Notes: generated by a model not told the origin, from the sequence alone. A DNA stretch of 64,000 nucleotides from Streptomyces bluensis (GCF_014650715.1 NZ_BMVM01000001.1:806001-870000), one strand, 5' to 3'; positions 7,945 through 18,715 are shown, counted from the first letter of the stretch. Translations and numbers: made by a program.

Positions 7945-10797
7945 GTGCAGAGGATTCCCGCAACCACGCCGACCGAGACCGCCGGACTGGCCTGTTGCTG
8001 CGCCGTGTTCATACCCGCCGACCCGGCCCGTACCAGCCATGTCGCCTTCTGGCGGCCCGACGGTGCGGCGCCCCCGGTGCCCGCTGCCGGTTCCACCGAT
8101 GACGTCGACGTCGTCGTACACCGTGACGAAGGCGTGGAGTCGGTGACCGTGCCCGCTGTCCTGCTGCCGGTGAGGGCCGCGTTGCCGGTCCTCACGCGCG
8201 CACGTGCCAACGCCCGGGCCCACCGGGCGACCGCGTTCTGGGGCGCGGCCGCCGTGCTCGCGCTTCGGCTGACCGCCCGGGGGCTCCTGCTGCCCGGACT
8301 GTCCCCGACCGACCACGACGCGTGGCGCGCGGGCCCACTGCGAGCTGATGACCTGGAGCGACTACGTGACCTGGCCGCCGCGATGCCGCCCGAGGCCCAC
8401 GCCGTGCCCCTGGACGACGTCGAGCCATTGCGTCTGCCCGACCCGGAACGACTGGTACGCGGCTTCCTCGACGCGGTTGCCGACTCGCTGCCCCGCTCCC
8501 CCGCCGCGGCACTCGCGGCGGGCGGCCCGGCGTTCGCCGCACCGCAGCCGCAGCACCTGCCCCAGCAGCGTGCCTGGGCGTCCGATGTCGCCGCCGGACA
8601 CGACGCCGGAGTCCGTCTCTCGTTGCGTGTCGAGGTGCCCGGTCTCGCGCACGACCCGCCGGACGGGTCACGGCTGCCGTTCCGTGTCGTACCGCAGGTC
8701 CACAGCGTCAGCGATCCCGCGCTCGTCGCGGATGCCGCGGCGGTGTGGGCTGGGACCGAGGCCTTCGGCCCCCGCGCGCGCATGGACGCCCTGCTCGCGC
8801 TACGGCGCGCGGCCCGTGCCTGGTCGCCGCTGACGCCGTTGCTGTCGGCGGCGGTGCCGGACTCTTTGGAACTCGCCGACGACGAGATCGCCGACCTCCT
8901 CGGCGCGGGCACCCGGCTCCTCACTGTCGCGGGAGTCGACGTGCACTGGCCCAGGCAACTGGCGCACCGGCTGACCGCCCGCGCGGTCATCGGGCCGCCC
9001 GACGACGGCCAGGACCCGGCCGGCCCCGTGTCGGACACACCGTCGCTCCTCTCGACCGACGCGCTGCTCGCCTTCAACTGGTCCTTCGCGCTGGGCGACC
9101 AGCAGCTCACCCGGCAGGAGCTGGACCGTCTCGCCGAGGCGAACCGTCCGATGGTGCGGTTGCGTGACCAATGGGTCCTCCTGGACCCCGAGGAGGTACG
9201 CCGCGCCCGCGCGCAGCAGGACCACAAGGTCACGCCCGTCGACGCCCTCGGCGCCGCCCTGACGGGCTCCGCTGAGATCGACGGCGTCCGGGTCGACGTG
9301 CGGCCGACGGGGTGGCTGGCGACGCTGCGGGAGCGGCTGGCGGACCCGGAGGGACAGGAGCCGGTCGGGCAGCCCTCCGCGCTCGCCGCGACGCTGCGCG
9401 ACTACCAGCTGCGAGGGCTCAACTGGCTGGCCCGGATGACCTCTCTGGGGCTCGGTGGCTGCCTGGCCGACGACATGGGCCTGGGCAAGACCATCACGCT
9501 CATCGCCCTGCATCTGCACCGGCAGACCGACCCGTCGGCCGCGGGCCCCACACTCGTCGTCTGCCCGACCTCACTGATGGGTAACTGGCAGCGCGAGATC
9601 GAGAAGTTCGCGCCCGGTGTCCCCGTGCGCCGCTTCCACGGCTCCGGGCGCTCCCTGGACGGGCTGGATGACGGCGAATTCGTGCTCACCACGTACGGCA
9701 CGATGCGCCTGGACGCGCCCCAGCTGGCCGAAGTCGCCTGGGGCATGGTCGTCGCGGACGAGGCTCAGCACGTGAAGAACCCGTACTCGGCCACGGCGAA
9801 GGAGCTGCGCGGTATCGGTGCACGCGCGCGCGTGGCGCTCACCGGTACTCCCGTGGAGAACAACCTCTCCGAGCTGTGGGCGATCCTCGACTGGACGACA
9901 CCGGGCCTGCTCGGCAGGCTCGGCACCTTCCGCACCCGGTACGCGCAGGCAGTCGAAGGGGGCCAGGATCCCGCCGCGGCGGAACGGCTCGCGCGGCTCG
10001 TGCGGCCGTTCCTGCTGCGCCGACGAAAGTCGGACCCGGGCATCGCGCCCGAACTGCCGCCGAAGACCGAGACCGACCGTGCCGTGTCGCTCACGAAGGA
10101 ACAGACGGGGCTGTACGAGGCCGTGGTGCGCGAGAGCCTCGCCGAGATCTCCGCTGCCGACCACATGGCGCGGCGTGGGCTGATCGTGAAACTCCTGACC
10201 GGGCTGAAGCAGATCTGCAACCACCCCGCGCAGTTCCTCAAGGAGGAACGGCCGAGAATCGCGGGCCGGTCGGGAAAGCTGGAACTGCTGGACGAACTGC
10301 TCGACACGATCCTCTCCGAGGGAGCGAGCGTTCTCGTCTTCACCCAGTACGTGCGGATGGCGCGGATCATCGAACAGCATCTGTCCGCGCGCGGCGTGTC
10401 ATCGCAGTTCCTGCACGGCGGCACGCCGGTCCAGGAGCGCGAGGAGATGGTCCGGCGGTTCCAGGACGGCGCGATCCCCGTCTTCCTGCTGTCGTTGAAA
10501 GCCGCGGGCACCGGGTTGAACCTGACCCGTGCCGAGCACGTCGTGCACTACGACCGCTGGTGGAACCCGGCCGTGGAGGCGCAGGCCACCGACCGCGCGT
10601 ACCGCATCGGTCAGACCCGGCCGGTCCAGGTGCACCGCTTGATCGCGGAGGGGACGATCGAGGACCGTATCGCGGACATGCTGCTGCGCAAGCGGGAGTT
10701 GGCCGACGCGGTGCTCGGTTCCGGTGATGCGGCGCTCACTGAACTGTCCGATGCCGAACTGGCCGATCTGGTCGAGCTGCGAGGGGGCGCACGATGA
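7945..10797 (+). CDS. SNF2-family DEAD/DEAH-box helicase
   Basis: The 950-residue protein has an N-terminal region of about 470 residues of SNF2-associated (helicase-associated) type, then the two RecA domains. Visible motifs are I (DDMGLGKT, K515), II as DEAQ (605-608), III (LTGTPVENN), IV-V (FTQYVRMARII, LLSLKAAGTGLNLT) and VI (QATDRAYRIGQTR, from residue 880). Such ATP-dependent translocases remodel protein-nucleic acid complexes; the bacterial members are poorly characterised, RapA being the best-known relative. The start is GTG 7945, with a weak purine run further upstream than usual. The stop overlaps the next ATG by four bases, so the SWIM protein is co-translated and probably a partner. 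Confidence 0.92.
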   Translation: MQRIPATTPTETAGLACCCAVFIPADPARTSHVAFWRPDGAAPPVPAAGSTDDVDVVVHRDEGVESVTVPAVLLPVRAALPVLTRARANARAHRATAFWGAAAVLALRLTARGLLLPGLSPTDHDAWRAGPLRADDLERLRDLAAAMPPEAHAVPLDDVEPLRLPDPERLVRGFLDAVADSLPRSPAAALAAGGPAFAAPQPQHLPQQRAWASDVAAGHDAGVRLSLRVEVPGLAHDPPDGSRLPFRVVPQVHSVSDPALVADAAAVWAGTEAFGPRARMDALLALRRAARAWSPLTPLLSAAVPDSLELADDEIADLLGAGTRLLTVAGVDVHWPRQLAHRLTARAVIGPPDDGQDPAGPVSDTPSLLSTDALLAFNWSFALGDQQLTRQELDRLAEANRPMVRLRDQWVLLDPEEVRRARAQQDHKVTPVDALGAALTGSAEIDGVRVDVRPTGWLATLRERLADPEGQEPVGQPSALAATLRDYQLRGLNWLARMTSLGLGGCLADDMGLGKTITLIALHLHRQTDPSAAGPTLVVCPTSLMGNWQREIEKFAPGVPVRRFHGSGRSLDGLDDGEFVLTTYGTMRLDAPQLAEVAWGMVVADEAQHVKNPYSATAKELRGIGARARVALTGTPVENNLSELWAILDWTTPGLLGRLGTFRTRYAQAVEGGQDPAAAERLARLVRPFLLRRRKSDPGIAPELPPKTETDRAVSLTKEQTGLYEAVVRESLAEISAADHMARRGLIVKLLTGLKQICNHPAQFLKEERPRIAGRSGKLELLDELLDTILSEGASVLVFTQYVRMARIIEQHLSARGVSSQFLHGGTPVQEREEMVRRFQDGAIPVFLLSLKAAGTGLNLTRAEHVVHYDRWWNPAVEAQATDRAYRIGQTRPVQVHRLIAEGTIEDRIADMLLRKRELADAVLGSGDAALTELSDAELADLVELRGGAR

Positions 10798-12056
10798 GGG
10801 AACACGACAGCGAGCGCACATTCGCGGCACTGCCGCCCGCGCGCGGGCGGGGCTTCGCCCGGACCTGGTGGGGCCAGGCGTGGCTGAAGGCACTGGAGGA
10901 CGCGGCCCTGGACTCCGAACAGGTCAAGACCGGCCGCAGACTCGCGCGCGCGGGAGCCGTGGGTTCCGTGTCGGTGCGCCCGGGGCGCATCACCGCCGTC
11001 GTCCAGGACCCCGATCGCACCACGCACCGTGCCGACGTCCTGCTGCAGGAACTGTCCGCGGAAGAGTGGGACCGCTTCCTGGACATGGCCGTCCAACGAG
11101 CCGGGCACATCGCGGCCCTGCTCGACCGTGAGATGCCACCGCATCTCGTCGAGGACGCCGCCGACGCCGGGGCAGAGCTCCTGCCCGGGCTCGGCGATCT
11201 GGAGCCGGAGTGCGAGTGCGGCGCCTGGGACCACTGCGGTCACACCGCGGCGCTCTGCTACCAGATGGCGCGGCTGCTGGACCAGGACCCGTTCGTTCTG
11301 CTGCTGATGCGTGGACGCGGTGAGCGCGAGGTCCTCGACGATCTCCAGGTACGCAGCGCCGCCCCGAGCGCGGAGCCCACGGCCCCTCAGGAAGCTCCTC
11401 GGGAGGGGGTGGACGCCGCCGAGGCATACGCGACCGGAAGCATCCTGCCGCCGCTCCCCTCAGCCCCGGAGCTGCCCGCACAGCCCGGATCCCCGCCCTC
11501 GCTGGACACCGAGACCCCGCCCGCGCCCGGTGTCGACCCGGCCGCTCTGACGTTTCTCGCGTCGCGGGCCGCGGCGGAGGCCCACCGGCTGCTCTCCGCG
11601 GCACTGGTGCCAGGGCACGAACATGACCCGGTCGAACAGGGGTTGACGCTCTCCCAGGATGCCGTCCGACTCGCCGCCGACGCTTCCGAAGCGGCGATTG
11701 CGGCTCGCCTGGCCGAGGGGACGGGGCGCGGCCGGGAAGAGCTGGAGATCGCCGTCCGTGCCTGGCGGTACGGGGGTACGGCCGCGTTGTCGGTACTGGA
11801 GGACGGGTGGGCCCCGGAGGCGGAATCGCTCGCACGCGCGCGTGCCGCCCTGGAATCGGCCTGGGACGACGGTGATCGGCCACGGCTGCGCGCCGCCCAC
11901 AACCGCTGGACGGTGATCGGCACCTCGACCCAGCTGCGCCTCAGCCGGGACGGCCGCTGGTGGCCGTACCGCGAGGAGCACGGCCGTTGGGTTCCCGCCG
12001 GGCCGGCGGCCCATGACCCGGCCACCGCGTTGGCGTCGGTGGACGGTGAGGCATGA
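10794..12056 (+). CDS. SWIM zinc-finger protein paired with SNF2 helicase
   Basis: The 420-residue protein carries a SWIM zinc finger, C140-x-C142 ... C148-x-H150 (ECECGAWDHCGH), which binds nucleic acid or protein. The N-terminus (RGFARTWWGQAWLKALED) is a conserved lead of SWIM proteins. A Pro/Ala-rich linker (about residues 185-245) separates it from a helical C-terminal half ending in STQLRLSRDGRWWPYREEHG. ATG overlaps the helicase stop (ATGA). The fixed pairing suggests the SWIM protein directs or stabilises the helicase; this is inferred from gene arrangement, not shown. Confidence 0.88.
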   Translation: MREHDSERTFAALPPARGRGFARTWWGQAWLKALEDAALDSEQVKTGRRLARAGAVGSVSVRPGRITAVVQDPDRTTHRADVLLQELSAEEWDRFLDMAVQRAGHIAALLDREMPPHLVEDAADAGAELLPGLGDLEPECECGAWDHCGHTAALCYQMARLLDQDPFVLLLMRGRGEREVLDDLQVRSAAPSAEPTAPQEAPREGVDAAEAYATGSILPPLPSAPELPAQPGSPPSLDTETPPAPGVDPAALTFLASRAAAEAHRLLSAALVPGHEHDPVEQGLTLSQDAVRLAADASEAAIAARLAEGTGRGREELEIAVRAWRYGGTAALSVLEDGWAPEAESLARARAALESAWDDGDRPRLRAAHNRWTVIGTSTQLRLSRDGRWWPYREEHGRWVPAGPAAHDPATALASVDGEA

Positions 12057-12148
12057 GCCCGGGGCACACCGCGCCACGCGGCATCAGCCGCTCTCGGCGG
12101 GCGCCTTCTCGTCGGATCATCCGTGACCGATGAACAGAGGATTCCGGT

Positions 12149-12178
12149 GCCCTTCCGGTGGCATGCCACCGGAAGGGC
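12149..12178. terminator. Perfect 30-bp palindrome between convergent genes
   Basis: GCCCTTCCGGTGGCA is followed at once by its exact reverse complement, giving a G+C-rich hairpin of up to 13 pairs around a GCAT loop. It lies between the ends of the SWIM gene and xylA, so it can serve as a bidirectional terminator. There is no U-tract, as is common in Streptomyces. Confidence 0.75.
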
Positions 12179-12219
12179 GCGCCAGAGGCACTACCGGCCC
12201 GAGGCCCCTGCGCGCTTGA

Positions 12220-13419
<1,200 letters not shown>

Positions 13420-13429
13420 TCATGGCGCT

Positions 13430-13443
13430 TAACAAATTAGTAT
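13430..13443. promoter_or_regulatory. AT-rich candidate ROK/XylR operator or promoter core
   Basis: The stretch CTTAACAAATTAGTAT is strikingly AT-rich in an otherwise very G+C-rich region between xylA and xylB. Its reverse complement (ACTAATTTGTTAAG) resembles the half-site style of ROK-family XylR operators in other bacteria (TTAGTTTGTT in Bacillus, recalled). It could equally be a -10 region. Assignment is inference. Confidence 0.4.
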
Positions 13444-13450
13444 GCGGAGG

Positions 13451-13507
13451 CATCTCTGGGAAGAGAGGCGTCTCCGCGAAGAGACGACGTGTCTCCGTGA
13501 GGAGACT
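13451..13507. promoter_or_regulatory. Three consecutive 18-bp imperfect palindromes in the xylA-xylB control region
   Basis: The units are CATCTCTGGGAAGAGAGG (13451-13468), CGTCTCCGCGAAGAGACG (13469-13486) and TGTCTCCGTGAGGAGACT (13490-13507). The consensus is YRTCTCYGNGARGAGASN, with each unit an inverted repeat of TCTC/GAGA and the middle one a perfect 6+6 palindrome. The centres are about 18 and 21 bp apart, near two helical turns, as expected for cooperative binding of a dimeric regulator. They lie 80 bases before xylB and 65 before xylA. Confidence 0.6.
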
Positions 13508-13587
13508 GTGTGGCATCCGGGCCGTGCGGTCCGGGAGACTCCAGGTAGAAGGACAGATCCCGCGAGCCGCGGAAGAGGGAGAGCCCG

Positions 13588-15033
13588 ATGTCAGCAGCCG
13601 AGGGTCCGCTCGTCGTCGGGGTGGACACATCCACCCAGTCCACCAAAGCCCTGGTCGTCGACGTGTCGACCGGACGGGTGGTGGCGAGCGGTCAGGCACC
13701 GCACACCGTGTCCTCCGGGGAGGGCAGGGAGAGCGATCCGCGGCAGTGGTGGGACGCGCTGTGTGCGGCACTGCACCAGTGCGGGGAGGCGGCGCACGAG
13801 GCCGCAGCGGTGTCGATCGGCGGACAGCAGCACGGGCTCGTCACGCTCGACGCCCAGGGCGAACCCGTTCGCCCGGCGCTCCTGTGGAACGACGTGCGGT
13901 CGGCTCCGCAGGCCCGCCGTCTGGTGGAGGAGCTGGGCGGCTCGAAGACCTGGGCCGAACGCACCGGACTCGTGCCGGCTGCCTCCTTCACGGTCACGAA
14001 GTGGGCCTGGCTCACCGAGAACGAACCGGAGGCGGTCCGTGCGACGGCCGCCGTGCGTCTGCCGCACGACTACCTCACGGAGCGCCTGACCGGACAGGGC
14101 ACGACGGACCGCGGTGACGTGTCCGGTACGGGGTGGTGGGCGTCCGGGACGGAGGCGTACGACGAGGAGATCCTCACCCATGTGGGGCTCGACCCGGCGC
14201 TGCTGCCGCGTGTGGTCCGGCCGGGTGAGGTGGCCGGCACGGTGCGGGACACGCATGATCTGCCGTTCTCCAAGGGCACGCTGGTCGCCCCGGGTACCGG
14301 CGACAACGCGGCGGCCGCGCTGGGGCTCGGGCTGCGTCCTGGCACACCGGTGCTGAGCCTCGGTACCTCCGGCACGGTGTACGCCGTCTCGACTCGGCGC
14401 CCCGCTGATCCCACCGGCACCGTGGCGGGCTTCGCCGACGCGCGCGGTGACTGGCTGCCACTGGCCTGCACCCTGAACTGCACGCTCGCCGTCGACCGCG
14501 TGGCGACACTGCTGGGCCTGGACCGCGAGGCCGTCGAGCCCGGCACGAGTGTGACCCTGCTCCCCTACCTGGACGGTGAGCGCACTCCGGACCTGCCGCA
14601 CGCCTCGGGTCTGCTGCACGGTCTGCGGCACGACACGACGGCCGGACAACTCCTTCAGGCGGCGTACGACGGCGCGGTCCACTCGTTGCTGGGCGCCCTC
14701 GGCCTGGTGCTCGACGCGGACGCGGACCGCTCCGCGCCGCTGCTGCTCATCGGCGGAGGCGCACGGGGAACGGCCTGGCAGCAGACGGTGCGGCGGCTGT
14801 CGGGGCGTCCTGTACAGGTACCGGAGGCCCAGGAGCTGGTCGCCCTCGGCGCCGCCGCCCAGGCCGCAGGGCTGCTGACCGGCGAAGACCCGGCGGCGGT
14901 CGCCCGCCGCTGGGGCACCGCCCGCGGACCCGTTCTGGACCCGGTGGAACGGGATGAGGCGACGCTGGCCAGGATCACCGGGGTACTCTCCGACGCGGCG
15001 CCGCTGCTGGAGCGGGAGCCCGACAAGCGCTGA
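13588..15033 (+). CDS. xylB: Xylulokinase
   Basis: The 481-residue FGGY-family kinase phosphorylates D-xylulose to xylulose 5-phosphate for the pentose phosphate pathway. Motifs are the phosphate-binding GVDTSTQSTKALVVD at residues 11-25, the substrate region ISIGGQQHGLVTLD-like SIGGQQHGLV, DRGDVSGTGWW with the catalytic Asp, the GTGDNAAAALG nucleotide loop and the C-terminal LLIGGGARGTAW. Length is typical. A GAGGGAGAGCCCG ribosome site precedes ATG 13588. It is divergent from xylA and followed by the ROK regulator on the same strand. Confidence 0.95.
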   Translation: MSAAEGPLVVGVDTSTQSTKALVVDVSTGRVVASGQAPHTVSSGEGRESDPRQWWDALCAALHQCGEAAHEAAAVSIGGQQHGLVTLDAQGEPVRPALLWNDVRSAPQARRLVEELGGSKTWAERTGLVPAASFTVTKWAWLTENEPEAVRATAAVRLPHDYLTERLTGQGTTDRGDVSGTGWWASGTEAYDEEILTHVGLDPALLPRVVRPGEVAGTVRDTHDLPFSKGTLVAPGTGDNAAAALGLGLRPGTPVLSLGTSGTVYAVSTRRPADPTGTVAGFADARGDWLPLACTLNCTLAVDRVATLLGLDREAVEPGTSVTLLPYLDGERTPDLPHASGLLHGLRHDTTAGQLLQAAYDGAVHSLLGALGLVLDADADRSAPLLLIGGGARGTAWQQTVRRLSGRPVQVPEAQELVALGAAAQAAGLLTGEDPAAVARRWGTARGPVLDPVERDEATLARITGVLSDAAPLLEREPDKR

Positions 15034-15043
15034 AGGGGGCCGC

Positions 15044-15059
15044 CTCCACAGCGGTGGAG
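15044..15059 (+). terminator. Small hairpin after xylB
   Basis: CTCCAC-AGCG-GTGGAG forms a 6-bp stem directly behind the xylB stop codon. It is modest, so it may only attenuate transcription into the ROK gene. Confidence 0.35.
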
Positions 15060-15147
15060 CCCCGAGCAGAAGAGCCCCACGGGCCGGGCACGTTGATCGG
15101 GCTCGGCCCCGCGCGAAAGGGACGGCCGGACAAGGACTGACAGAGGA

Positions 15148-16356
15148 ATGACCGCACCACTGCACGAAGCCCACCCCACGAGTCCCGGGCCTCGGCTGCC
15201 CGACACCCAACAGGGCATGCGCCGTCGCAACCTCTCCCGGGTGATGCACGCCGTCAATGCCGAGGGGCCGCTGTCCCGTGCGGCCGTCGCTTCGCACATC
15301 GGCCTGACGAGGGCGGCCGTCTCGACGCTGGTCGACGAGCTCATCCGTTCGGGTCTGCTGGAGGAGCTGGGGCCCGAACGGCCCGGCAGGGTGGGCCGGC
15401 CGGGTTCCGCGCTCGCCCTCAGCGGGCGCGGCCCGGCCGGAATCGGCGCGGAGGTCGGCGTCGACCATCTCGCGGTGTGCGCGGTCGACCTGCGGGGCGA
15501 GGTACGGGCACGGGCCGTGCGGCACGGCGTGAACCGCAGCCGCTCACCCGAGTCCGTGATCGGCGAACTGACGACGCTGGTGGAGCAGGTCGTCGCCGCT
15601 GCGGCACAGGATGGACTGTGGCCCGCGGGCCTCGCGGTCGCCGTACCGGGCCTGGTGGCACGGGACGCCCGTACGGTGGTCCGCGCCCCCAACCTCGACT
15701 GGCACGACACGGACCTGGGCGCGCTGTTGTCCGGCGATCTGCCGCTGACCGTGGACAACGAGGCCAACTTCGGCGGCCTCGCCGAACTGTGGCTCGGCGA
15801 GGGGACCCCGCGCGACTTCCTGCACGTCTCCGCCGAGATCGGCATCGGCGGCGCCGTGGTCGTGGATGGCCGGCTGCTGCGGGGGACCCGCGGTTTCGCG
15901 GGCGAGTTGGGGCATGTGCCCGTCCGGCCAGAAGGGCCTCGGTGCGCGTGCGGCGGGCGTGGATGCCTGGAGCAGTACGCCGGTGAGGAGGCCGTCCTGC
16001 GGGCAGCCGGTCTGACACCGGGCGAGGATCGCGTCGACTTGCTGGCGGAACGAGCCGCCGCGGGCGACAAAGACGTACGGCGTGCCCTGCGCGGCGCCGG
16101 AACCGCGCTCGGTATCGCGCTGACCGGTGCGGTCAACCTGCTCGACCCGCAGACCGTGGTGGTGGGCGGTGCGCTGGCGGGACTCGCGCCGTGGCTGCTG
16201 CCGTCGCTGGAGCGGGAGCTGGCCCGCCGCACGGCAGGGCCCGCCTGTTCCGTGACCGTGTCGCGGCTGGGTTCCGAAGGCCCGCTGCTGGGAGCGGCGC
16301 ATTCGGTGGTGCGGGGTGTGCTGGACGATCCTGCCGCGGTGGCCGGGCGGCCATAA
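15148..16356 (+). CDS. ROK-family transcriptional repressor (XylR-like)
   Basis: The 402-residue regulator has an N-terminal winged helix-turn-helix (LSRAAVASHIGLTRAAVSTLVDE-type, residues 48-75), then the ROK sugar-kinase-like domain. Visible in it are the ROK zinc motif CACGGRGCLEQY (CxCGxxGCxE), EIGIGGAVVVDG and the GELGHVPV signature. ROK repressors bind a sugar ligand and release the operator. Position directly after xylB makes it the likely xylose repressor acting on the xylA-xylB intergenic sites (inference). ATG 15148 follows AGAGGA closely. Confidence 0.88.
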   Translation: MTAPLHEAHPTSPGPRLPDTQQGMRRRNLSRVMHAVNAEGPLSRAAVASHIGLTRAAVSTLVDELIRSGLLEELGPERPGRVGRPGSALALSGRGPAGIGAEVGVDHLAVCAVDLRGEVRARAVRHGVNRSRSPESVIGELTTLVEQVVAAAAQDGLWPAGLAVAVPGLVARDARTVVRAPNLDWHDTDLGALLSGDLPLTVDNEANFGGLAELWLGEGTPRDFLHVSAEIGIGGAVVVDGRLLRGTRGFAGELGHVPVRPEGPRCACGGRGCLEQYAGEEAVLRAAGLTPGEDRVDLLAERAAAGDKDVRRALRGAGTALGIALTGAVNLLDPQTVVVGGALAGLAPWLLPSLERELARRTAGPACSVTVSRLGSEGPLLGAAHSVVRGVLDDPAAVAGRP

Positions 16357-16547
16357 CGCACAGGTACACAGGGCGGCTTCCCCCGTGCGGGTGACGAAGT
16401 TATCCACATTCTCGACGCTGTCCACCGGAATCAGCACCTTCTTCCTGTCTGATCCCCGAGCGCCGTACCTTGATCCACGTGAGGCGCAACCGCCCTGGCG
16501 GGGACTGCGTATTCACTCGCATCGGGTTTCACACACCGGGGGGTCAC

Positions 16548-17165
16548 ATGGTCATGGAGACGGTTCCAAAGCTGCCGCGCGAGTCCTTCGGGAGGCGACG
16601 GCTGTTGAAAGGCGCGGTCCTCACCGCGATCCCCTACGCGCTCCTGCCCGACCCCCGGGCCGGTGCGCAACCGCAGGCACCCGACTACCCCCACGCCACA
16701 TGGCGCCCGGCGAGCACGTCCAACTACACGGCCGCGGAGCGCCCAACGAGCCACTCCCTCGACTACGTGATCATCCACGTGACACAGACGACATACAGGA
16801 AGGCGCTGTCCATCTTCGAGGACCCGCGGAAGAAGGTGTCCGCCCACTACCTCGTGCGGTCGGCCGACGGGTCCGTCGCGCAGTGCGTGCGGGAACGCGA
16901 CATCGCCTGGCACGCCGGCGACTGGGACCACAACACGCGGAGCATCGGGATCGAGCACGAGGGCTGGGTGGACCAGCCGTCGTACTTCACCGACGCGATG
17001 TACCAGCAGTCGGCCAAACTCGCCGCTGCCCTCTGTACCAAGTACGGCATCCCCAAGGACCGCGCCCACATCATCGGCCACCACCAGGTCCCGGGCACCG
17101 ACCACACTGATCCCGGGCCGAGCTGGGACTGGGCACGGTACATAGAACTGGTCAACTCCTCGTGA
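16548..17165 (+). CDS. Tat-exported N-acetylmuramoyl-L-alanine amidase (Amidase_2)
   Basis: The 205-residue protein begins with a twin-arginine signal (GRRRLLKGAVLTAIPYALL near residues 16-35). The amidase_2/PGRP domain follows: DYVIIHVTQTTY with the first zinc His, VSAHYLVRSADGSVAQCV, IAWHAGDWDHNTRSIGIEHEG, and the metal His plus Asp in GTDHTDPGPSWDW. It cleaves the amide bond between muramic acid and the stem peptide outside the cell. ATG 16548 is chosen because a run of G just before it is a fair ribosome site; a longer reading frame upstream lacks one. Confidence 0.88.
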   Translation: MVMETVPKLPRESFGRRRLLKGAVLTAIPYALLPDPRAGAQPQAPDYPHATWRPASTSNYTAAERPTSHSLDYVIIHVTQTTYRKALSIFEDPRKKVSAHYLVRSADGSVAQCVRERDIAWHAGDWDHNTRSIGIEHEGWVDQPSYFTDAMYQQSAKLAAALCTKYGIPKDRAHIIGHHQVPGTDHTDPGPSWDWARYIELVNSS

Positions 17166-17288
17166 CGCCGCATCGGAGGCGACAGCTCGTCGAGACAGGT
17201 CTTGGAGGTGACAGTCGAGAAACTTGTCCGGGCTAGCGAGGAGGGCGACGATTGGGCGGGAGCCGTATCACCTTCCGGGGAGGCCGAG

Positions 17289-18581
17289 TTGACCGATCCA
17301 TGGGTGGCCCTGGAACCGGGCGCCGATCCCGTCGAACGGGTACGGGCACTGCGCCGCGCATATGAGACGTTCACCGAGGCGGGCACGGTGGAGCGACCGG
17401 TGCGTTCCGTGGTGGCCGACTCGTGGCGGCGATCGGCGAAGGCGGGGGTCGGCCCGGACGGCACCGCGAGCGTGGAGCTCACGGACGGAGACCTCGGTTC
17501 CTACCGGGCGGAGCATCCGCTGGCGCGGGTGATGCCGTTGGTCCGGGAACTCCTGGGCACCTTCGCGGCGGACGGCGAGCATCTGCTGGCGGTGTGCGAC
17601 GCGCAGGGCAGGATGCTATGGGTCGAGGGGCATCCGGCGACCCTGCGGCGGGCGGACCGGATGAACTTCGTTCCGGGCGCGCGCTGGGCGGAGAGCGCGG
17701 TCGGCACGAACGCGCCAGGTACGGCGGTCGCCGTGGACCGGCCGGTGCAGGTGTTCGCGGCGGAGCACTTCAGTCGGCGGGTTCAGCCCTGGACCTGCGC
17801 GGCAGCGCCGGTCCACGACCCGCGCACCGGCCGGGTGCTCGGCGCGGTGGACATCACCGGCGGGGACGGTCTCGCGCATCCCCACAGCCTGGGTTTCGTG
17901 CAGGCGGTGGCGCGCGCCGCAGAGTCCCAGCTCGCGCTGCTCACCCCGCCCGAGACGGCGGCAGCCGACGCGCTCGGCCTGACCGCGCTCGGCAGGGACG
18001 AGGCCCACCTGGTCGTGGACGGCCGGAAGCTCAGGCTCAGCCGTCGGCACAGCGAGATCGTGGTACTGCTCGCCCGGCACCCGGAGGGGCTGACCGGAGA
18101 CGAGTTGCTGTGCGCCCTCTACGAGGACGAGTCGGTGACACCGGTGACTCTGCGCGCTGAACTGGCCCGGCTGCGCAGGCTGCTCGGCCCAGCGCTGCTG
18201 GGCTCCCGGCCGTACCGGCTCATGGTTCCGGTCGAGTCCGATGTCGCCGTCGTCGAAAGGAGGTTGGAGACGGGCTCGGTCACAGCGGCCGCGGCGGCGT
18301 ACGGCGGTCCGCTCCTGCCAGGTTCGCAGGCCCCGGCGGTGGTGCGGCTGCGGCAGCGGATCGCCGACGGGCTGCGTACGGCGCTCATCGCCCGCCGTGA
18401 CCCCGACCTGCTGGCGGACTGGGCACACGCGCCCTGGGGCGAGGACGACCTCGACGTATGGCGCGCTCTGGCGGCCGTCCGGCCGACGGTGGCGGTGCGG
18501 GTGCGCCTGGAGGAACTGGAGTCCGAGCTGGCGGCACCACCGAGGTGGGCACGTCAGCCGGCTCGCCCGACGCACCACTGA
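17289..18581 (+). CDS. GAF-domain transcriptional regulator (AcoR-like N-terminus)
   Basis: The protein has an N-terminal segment [18 protein letters not shown] typical of AcoR/DhaR-like regulators, then a GAF domain (about residues 80-215: [17 protein letters not shown], then [19 protein letters not shown] and [11 protein letters not shown]). A C-terminal winged-helix region follows ([24 protein letters not shown]). It lacks the sigma-54 AAA+ domain, as is usual in actinobacteria. TTG 17289 is preferred because GGGGAGG lies five bases upstream; an upstream TTG at 17202 lacks a good ribosome site. The aldehyde dehydrogenase follows, so it probably activates that gene in response to an alcohol or aldehyde (inference). 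Confidence 0.78.
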   Translation: MTDPWVALEPGADPVERVRALRRAYETFTEAGTVERPVRSVVADSWRRSAKAGVGPDGTASVELTDGDLGSYRAEHPLARVMPLVRELLGTFAADGEHLLAVCDAQGRMLWVEGHPATLRRADRMNFVPGARWAESAVGTNAPGTAVAVDRPVQVFAAEHFSRRVQPWTCAAAPVHDPRTGRVLGAVDITGGDGLAHPHSLGFVQAVARAAESQLALLTPPETAAADALGLTALGRDEAHLVVDGRKLRLSRRHSEIVVLLARHPEGLTGDELLCALYEDESVTPVTLRAELARLRRLLGPALLGSRPYRLMVPVESDVAVVERRLETGSVTAAAAAYGGPLLPGSQAPAVVRLRQRIADGLRTALIARRDPDLLADWAHAPWGEDDLDVWRALAAVRPTVAVRVRLEELESELAAPPRWARQPARPTHH

Positions 18582-18673
18582 CTCACCGGCATTCGTCCCG
18601 GCGCACAGCGCCCCACCCGTCCACCAGCTCCCCGTCGCTATCACCATCCCCATCCCAGTCACTATCACCATCC

Positions 18674-18715
18674 CCAGCACCCGGCACCCAGCACCCAGCA
18701 CCCAGCACCCAGCAC
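18674..18715. repeat. 7-bp tandem repeat, six units (CCAGCAC)
   Basis: CCAGCAC is repeated at exact 7-base steps, the second unit reading CCGGCAC. Just upstream the 14-mer CTATCACCATCCCC occurs twice, 24 bases apart (from about 18638 and 18662). The repeats lie in the leader between the GAF regulator and the aldehyde dehydrogenase gene. Confidence 0.85.

Noticed and set aside
7356..9233. 625-codon minus-strand open frame over the helicase N-terminus
   Set aside because: Ser/Arg/Ala-rich shadow of the SNF2 gene; no motif, and it crosses the small membrane-protein gene.
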